Source: Melitaea cinxia (Eukaryota > Arthropoda > Insecta > Lepidoptera > Nymphalidae). From it: 64,000 bases of DNA. How positions within the stretch are numbered: the first letter of the stretch is position 1; each line of letters begins with the position of its first letter. Below, piece after piece: positions 60,313 to 64,000 of this stretch. Location of the stretch: the NCBI RefSeq assembly GCF_905220565.1, contig NC_059406.1:9124001-9188000 (forward strand). The letters run 5' to 3'. A program made the translations under genes and the position numbers. The notes below the pieces were generated by a model. The model was not told where the DNA came from. It saw only the letters and a list, made by a program, of their open reading frames with translations, and did not search any database.

Positions 60313-62150
60313 TTAATCAAAAGCTAGAGATCTGAAGGAGCCGGGAAGATCTTTTACGTTGTTGTCTTCCTGAATATCGTTGGGGCGGAGGGATTCATCA
60401 ACGACCCAATTCTTATCGTTGGCCAGGAACCAATCTCTGGAACAGTTATTATAATTGTTTATATGAGAAAGAAACAATAGTTTTTTTCTAAAATTCTTTT
60501 GTTTGATAAGAATTCTACAAGATTCTTTGTTTCGTATTTCACTCTTTGCTGCGTTCTTATTCACTAGTTACACATTTTATAGTACTTTTGATAAAAAGAA
60601 ATATTTCAAAATATATAGAAAAAAGTAAAAAAAAAAATAATTTCCGATACCTAAAACTTTTAATTTACAATCTGCGTAACTAGAATACCTATATATAATA
60701 ATTACTTAATATTGCAATAATTTACAAAGTTCGAGTATAACCTTTTTAACCGACTTCCAAAAAAAGGAGGAGGTTCTCAATTCGACTGTATTTTTTTTAA
60801 TGTATGTTACATCAAAACTTTTGCCCGTGTGGACCGATTTCGACAATTTTTTTTAATCGAAAGGTGGTGTGTGCCAATTGGTCCCATTTAAATTTATTTG
60901 AGATCTAACAACTAGTTTTCGAGTTATATCTAATAATGCGTTTTTACTTGACGCTTTTTTCGTCGACCTACGTTGTATTATACCGCATAACTTTCTACTG
61001 GATGTACCGATTTTGATAATTCTTTTTTTGTTAGAAAGGAGATATCCATAGTTTAGGACCATGATAAGGAAACCAGGATCTGATGATGGGGTCCCAGAGA
61101 AATCGTGGGAAATTCTTGAAAATCCGCAATAACTTTTTACTGGAGGTACCGATTTTGATAATTCTTTTTTTGTTAGAAAGGAGATATCCATAGTTTAGGA
61201 CCATGATAAGGAAACCAGGATATGATGATGGGGTCCCAGAGAAATCGTGGGAAATTCTTGAAATTCCGCAATAACTTTTTACTGGGTGTACCGATTTTGA
61301 TAATTCTTTTTTTGTTGGAAAGAAGATATTTTTAGTTTAGTACCATGATAAGGAAACCAGGATCTGATGATGGGATCCCAGAGAAATCGAGGGTAACTTC
61401 TGAAAATCCGCAATAACTTTTTACTGGGTATACTGATTTTAATAATTTTTAATTTAATCGAAAGCTGATGTTTGTCATGTGGTCACATATAAATTTTATT
61501 GAGATCTGATAACTACTTTTTGAGTAATCTTTGATAACGCGTAGTTACTTGACTATTTTTTTCATCGATCTACCTTGTATTACTCGTCGATGTAATTGAA
61601 GTCGGTTTTTTTTTCGTTTGCAAGCAAACACAATTATCGTGCATTCTAAATGTTTTATGATTAACTTTAATGACAAGTTTCGTAATAACTACATTACAAA
61701 ATATATCGCAACTTTTAAGACCGAATACTTCTTAAGTTTATCACAAAATTAAACATTTAATAAAATACGTTTTTATTACGATTTCCTAGCAGTAAATTAA
61801 ATCCAAGTAGTCTACAACTTTTCGTTTCGCAGGTATATTTTATATATAATTTTTATAGCGAATAAAAGATTGTTGACGGATAAAAGTGAAAGTTTTCTTT
61901 ATTGTTTAGGTACGTTACGTGTAAGTCAGATAATGATCGGAAAGTTATCAGCAACCGGTGAAATGGGCTTTAAATTAAAACAATATTACATATTTTCACA
62001 CACAGTTCTTTACCTTTTCGCCTCTATCCGCTTAATCCAGTATCGCTTGATCTGGTCGATAGAGCCCGCCTTCCCGCCATACTCGAAGGGCAATAGGTCT
62101 TGAGGCACATCTTGATACAGTGTATCCGTATTTGGTTCATGGAATTTTAT
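60313..62150 (-). CDS. CRAL-TRIO domain protein C, last two exons
   Basis: The 3' part of a third alpha-TTP-like gene. Exon 5 (62150 to 62014, 137 nt) follows a TTTGCAG acceptor and encodes IKFHEPNTDTLYQDVPQDLL then PFEYGG, the end of the CRAL-TRIO domain, closing phase 2 at AAAAG|GTAAAG. Exon 6 (60436 to 60313) follows GTTCCAG, completes an Arg codon and encodes DWFLANDKNWVVDESL and the C-terminus LPGSFRSLAFD, then TAA. Exon 5 length and phase equal those of gene A exon 5, and the ending matches GSFRTLAID / GSFKALAID of A and B. The upstream exons (the helical domain and EGMP region) were not found in 62151-64000 and probably lie beyond the window. A long minus-strand open frame extending above 60436 is intron read-through. 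Confidence 0.88.
60437..62013. other. Gene C last intron
   Basis: A 1.58-kb intron; more than half of it is an AACCGACTTC element (60748-61637). The remainder is AT-rich. Confidence 0.7.
60748..61637 (+). repeat. AACCGACTTC element with expanded 142-bp tandem units
   Basis: Same ends as 56729-57343 but 890 bp long. The ACCGATTTTGATAATTC motif recurs at 61006, 61148 and 61290, then as ACTGATTTTAATAATTT at 61432, an exact 142-bp period. The first two units share private changes (GTTAGAAAGGAG, GGGGTCCCAG), indicating a recent duplication. Confidence 0.78.
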
Positions 62151-62487
62151 CTGCAAACAATATATTTCAATCATTTAAGAGGGAAATAATCCATAAAACT
62201 AACGCAGTAGCATTGCAAACAAAATTATATAGATTATAATGAAAAAAATAATACAAGAAGAAAAGACAATTTACAAATTTTACGAATTATGATATGATAA
62301 ATAGAAGAGAATAATATGGCGTATTAAGGCGAAAATAAAATGCGTCAAATACGTTCTAAAAGTTTTAAAATACTCATCATTTCTTAATTACTTTAGTTAG
62401 CCGACAGAATTTGACTGAAACGTTGGTAACATAACTTGTAATTATAAACAAAGTTTTCTGGTTGGCTGAAGAAAAACTGTCTTTATT

Positions 62488-63370
62488 GGAACGAAGTTCC
62501 TTAGGCAGGCTTGACATTTGGCTGGGCTACCGAACTTAAAAAAATGTTATACTAAAACCATAAGAAAAATATACAACGGAAGTGACGTAATATCAGTCAC
62601 ACGACTGTATAATATGACGTTTGTAAAACTACTGTGTGGCTACGCTACTAAAGAATATGGCCACCCTCTCTCTTCCCGCGGGTGTCATAAGAAGCGACTG
62701 AGGGATAACACGGTTCCGCTACCACCTTGGAACTTAAAAAGCCGACCGGTGGCGGGATAACCATCCAACTGCTGGCTTTGAAATACACAGGCCGAAGACG
62801 GGCAGCAGCGTCTTCGGTGCGACAAAGCCAGCCCTTGCGGTCACCAACCCGCCTGCCCAGCGTGGTGACTATGGGCAACACAGATGAGTTCACGCATTTT
62901 TGGCGCGAACTTGTGGAGGCCTATGTTCAGCAGTAGACTGTATAGGCTGTAATGATGAAAACTAAAATATTACTAGTAATCCGATCCGCACTGGTACTGT
63001 TAATTTTTGATATGATATTCAAAAATGTTTATTACTAGTAAACTATTTTTAAATTATTTATGTAATTTTATACTGTCGACAAAAATAAATAAAGACATAT
63101 TTTTTTATTTCACTTAATAGTTTGAATTATTATTATTATTATTTTTGATTTATTTTATTTTACGGTATTTGTTATTTTCTAAAATACTAAATTTCCTAAA
63201 TACTTTTATGTAAATTAAAAACTTAATTAAAAACCAATCAACAAAATAAAAAAAAAAAAATCAAGAACTAGTAAATATATAGAAAAATCAACATTTTTTT
63301 TTCAAATTGTGTTGCTTCTATACTATCCGAAGAAACTTCGTTCCTACCTGGTGTCCCATGACACCACATA
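62488..63370 (+). mobile_element. GGAACGAAGTTCC MITE, copy 5, carrying two insertions
   Basis: The left end GGAACGAAGTTCC and right end GAAGAAACTTCGTTCC are present. Compared with copies 1 and 4 it contains two extra blocks: a 327-bp retroelement (62631-62957) and a 51-bp block (62980-63030), each flanked by duplicated MITE sequence. Confidence 0.75.
62631..62957 (+). mobile_element. LINE/SINE-type retroelement nested in MITE copy 5
   Basis: It begins ACTGTGTGGCTACGCTAC, includes GTCATAAGAAGCGACTGAG and GGCCGAAGACGGGCAGCAGC, and ends CAGCAGTAGACTGTATAGG plus CTGTAATGATG. It is flanked by AAAACT (62625-62630 and 62958-62963), which is single in other MITE copies. It is the longest of five relatives in the window. 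No intact coding frame. Confidence 0.7.
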
Positions 63371-64000
63371 ATTTTTTTACCTTGTAAAAATGTTTGCTAA
63401 TTTAATTATAGACTTTTTTTGTCAACTCAAAAAATCGCGGTCATTTGCCGAACCTCTTGCGTGTGCCGCCCGGGGCTATGGGCTCACGGCACCCCACCGT
63501 TATGTCACTGACCAGAAACGATTACTTGCATAAACATCTAGCCCCGAACGGTTTTATATATACTGCTGATATTGTTCTGTAAGGTTTTTCGCTTAATTTG
63601 AAAGCACAATGTCTTGAGAATGTACTGTGGAAATTTAAAACCGAAATACTAAATATTACCGGAGTAATAATGAATAAAAAAATAAATTGAAGCTGCTGAA
63701 GAAAAAACAAAAAAAAAAAAACGAAGAAAATTTGTACAGAGAAAAAAGAAGTTATATAATTCCGAAAAAAAAACAAGAGCACACTGTGGCCTAACTACGA
63801 CGACTCCAGGTAAAGACGATGAACGTAAGTATAAATTTGCTTATGAAAATCGTTATTGAATTTTAAACGCGTTTTTCTCAAAACAGTATTTTTCTGGTCG
63901 GCCCGGGTCGTAAATTTTTTTCTACCGAACCGATTGCTTTCAAATATTAACAGGCTACACACATAGGTACCTATAGTCCTCGAACTACCGAGAGATTTTT

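Larger units (their letters stand above)
62151..64000. other. Upstream intron of gene C (inferred)
   Basis: No further CRAL-TRIO exon was recognised on the minus strand. It holds the MITE at 62488-63370 with two insertions. 63421-63500 is GC-richer (GTGTGCCGCCCGGGGC), an unidentified repeat piece. The rest is AT-rich. Confidence 0.5.

Noticed and set aside
60437..60564. Extension of the gene C last exon upstream to an ATG at 60564
   Set aside because: The splice acceptor at 60437-60438, phase 2, joins exactly to exon 5 at 62014. The extension is AT-rich intron read-through.

Overview
This is a lepidopteran (butterfly or moth) nuclear genome window. It is very AT-rich, its coding exons are short with GT-AG introns, and it is crowded with repeats that I recognise as typical of Lepidoptera: tRNA-derived SINEs of the Metulj type, Helitron-like elements ending in CTAG, R1-like and RTE-like LINE remnants, and hAT-type MITEs with 8-bp target duplications. 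There is no bacterial or viral gene content. No tRNA, rRNA, CRISPR array or intact transposase was found.

Four host genes are supported. (1) The 5' part of a casein kinase I gamma gene (gilgamesh / CSNK1G family) lies on the minus strand. Exon 1 is at 11200-11261 and exon 2 at 6250-6407; the phases join exactly, and the remainder lies left of the window. (2) Gene A is a complete CRAL-TRIO (alpha-tocopherol-transfer-protein-like) gene on the plus strand, with six coding exons between 20413 and 35683 and 279 residues. (3) Gene B is a second complete CRAL-TRIO gene on the plus strand, with six coding exons between 41823 and 56175, also 279 residues. (4) Gene C is the last two exons of a third CRAL-TRIO gene on the minus strand (60313-60436 and 62014-62150), convergent with gene B. 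A and B share intron phases 1-2-0-0-2, and A, B and C share the phase-2 intron before a last exon ending in GSF(R/K)xLAxD. This is an old tandem cluster of small lipid-carrier genes, head to head with the kinase gene. Candidate Inr+DPE promoters with 72-nt leader exons are proposed for A (17192-17263) and B (41134-41205).

Layout: 1-6249 is the second kinase intron; 6408-11199 the first kinase intron; 11262-17191 the shared intergenic region; 17192-35790 gene A, with a 10.9-kb first coding intron holding two LINE remnants; 35790-41133 a repeat-filled spacer; 41134-56553 gene B, with an RTE remnant in intron 1 and identical Helitron-like copies in introns 2 and 4; 56554-60312 the convergent spacer; 60313-64000 the 3' part of gene C and its introns.

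The observations most worth checking are these. A SINE has inserted at the exon-3 boundary of gene A so that its target duplication copies a rare GC splice donor. Two 1.42-kb direct repeats, apparently identical, bracket the lipid-binding exons of gene B. Paired core promoters resemble each other in A and B. A dispersed element has a 142-bp internal unit that varies in copy number. I did not find evidence of a wholly new molecular system; what is unusual here is mostly the interplay of transposons and splice sites.
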